From NCBI GenBank assembly GCA_029210085.1, contig JARGPP010000021.1, forward strand, positions 55,143-119,142: 64,000 nucleotides of DNA. Reading direction: 5' to 3'. Position numbers and translations under genes: made by a program. The stretch comes from Legionellaceae bacterium (GTDB taxonomy: Bacteria; Pseudomonadota; Gammaproteobacteria; Legionellales; Legionellaceae). Under the pieces are notes generated by a model that made no database searches, was not told where the DNA came from, and saw nothing but the letters and a program-made list of their open reading frames with translations. Below are positions 63,800-64,000 of the stretch, one piece after another. Numbering within the stretch: the first letter of the stretch is position 1; each line of letters starts with the position of its first letter.

Positions 63800-64000
63800 A
63801 TGCAACTGATGAGATTATTACATAAAACCTTAGAAAAAGGACTACCTTTTATTCATAAAACCAGGGCAAGAGCATCAAAGTCTAAAATCCTAACACTTTT
63901 TCTCTGTATTCATCATAAAGGCCTGCTTTTCGTCTTTTTCTCGGTACTGAAAAATCTGAATCCGATTCCTTTTTTATCAAATTCAAGGCTAACTGCCGCA
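63800..64000 (+). pseudogene. possible start of a transposase, damaged or cut by the window edge
   Basis: The frame from ATG 63800 begins MQLMRLLHKTLEKGLPFIHKTR, which resembles the N-terminus of IS4-type transposases. It then becomes low-complexity and hydrophobic (LTLFLCIHHKGLLFVFFSVLKNL), unlike such proteins, so a frameshift near 63865 is likely. The frame is still open at the window edge. The recognition is by memory of the pattern and should be treated as weak. Confidence 0.4.

Overview
The window looks like the chromosome of a Legionellales-type gammaproteobacterium (Legionella/Coxiella relatives), fairly AT-rich. The main reason is a core block of the Dot/Icm type IVB secretion system: icmX and icmW on the minus strand, icmV and dotA divergent on the plus strand, then dotD-dotC-dotB on the minus strand. 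Several other genes fit intracellular Legionellales: a ProQ/FinO (RocC-like) RNA chaperone, a VirK-family periplasmic protein, and a scatter of unrecognised proteins with membrane helices, leucine-rich repeats or acidic tails that could be Dot/Icm substrates. Genus cannot be fixed from the sequence alone.

Layout. 1-4.6 kb: amiB (cut by the window edge), mutL, miaA, a small zinc-finger gene and a heptosyltransferase-like gene, tightly packed. 4.66-4.73 kb: a miniature inverted-repeat element. 4.76-15.2 kb: the Dot/Icm block, with a two-gene cassette (ATP-grasp ligase plus PLP decarboxylase) between dotA and dotB. 15.6-16.8 kb: a membrane protein of unknown role. 17-21.6 kb: tkt-gap-pgk and a putative 2H phosphoesterase. 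21.6-29.8 kb: a VTT-family membrane protein, proQ, a Pmp3-like peptide, dapB, the valine-catabolism pair mmsA-mmsB, a secreted repeat peptide, a LOG-family protein, a methyltransferase, an unknown gene and a YhhQ-type transporter. 29.8-31.4 kb: an apparent remnant of an F-type conjugative element, made of an S24 repressor, a perfect palindromic operator, a structured leader ending in a strong terminator, and an orphan traE-like gene that stops against an insertion-element end. 31.4-38.3 kb: a candidate effector, tRNA-Asn, aspC, uvrB, a methyltransferase, an SDR and virK. 38.3-44.5 kb: a caa3-type cytochrome oxidase operon led by a Rieske protein and a four-haem cytochrome. 44.7-52.1 kb: a lipoprotein, two hydrolases, a candidate small RNA, an LRR protein, a cold-shock protein, gpx, opdA and a membrane protein. 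52.2-58.1 kb: psd-eno-dsbB-tgt-tsaC and an APC permease. 58.1-63.6 kb: two unknown or effector-like genes, panB-panC, a hydrolase and zapE. The end of the window holds another insertion-element end and what may be the start of a damaged transposase.

How it fits together. DotC and DotD (outer-membrane lipoproteins), DotA and IcmV (inner membrane), IcmX (periplasm), DotB (cytoplasmic ATPase) and IcmW (cytoplasmic chaperone) supply part of the secretion machine; the other Dot/Icm genes must lie outside the window. The oxidase operon suggests aerobic respiration with cytochrome c delivery. The metabolic genes (tkt, gap, pgk, eno, mmsA, mmsB, aspC, panB, panC, dapB) suggest a bacterium that uses amino acids and keeps the lower glycolytic/gluconeogenic steps.

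The least explained parts are the ATP-grasp/decarboxylase cassette inside the secretion locus, the repressor-operator-leader-traE module, a candidate small RNA near 47.5 kb, and a family of insertion-element ends with the core AGGGGCTGTTRAC present at three places.
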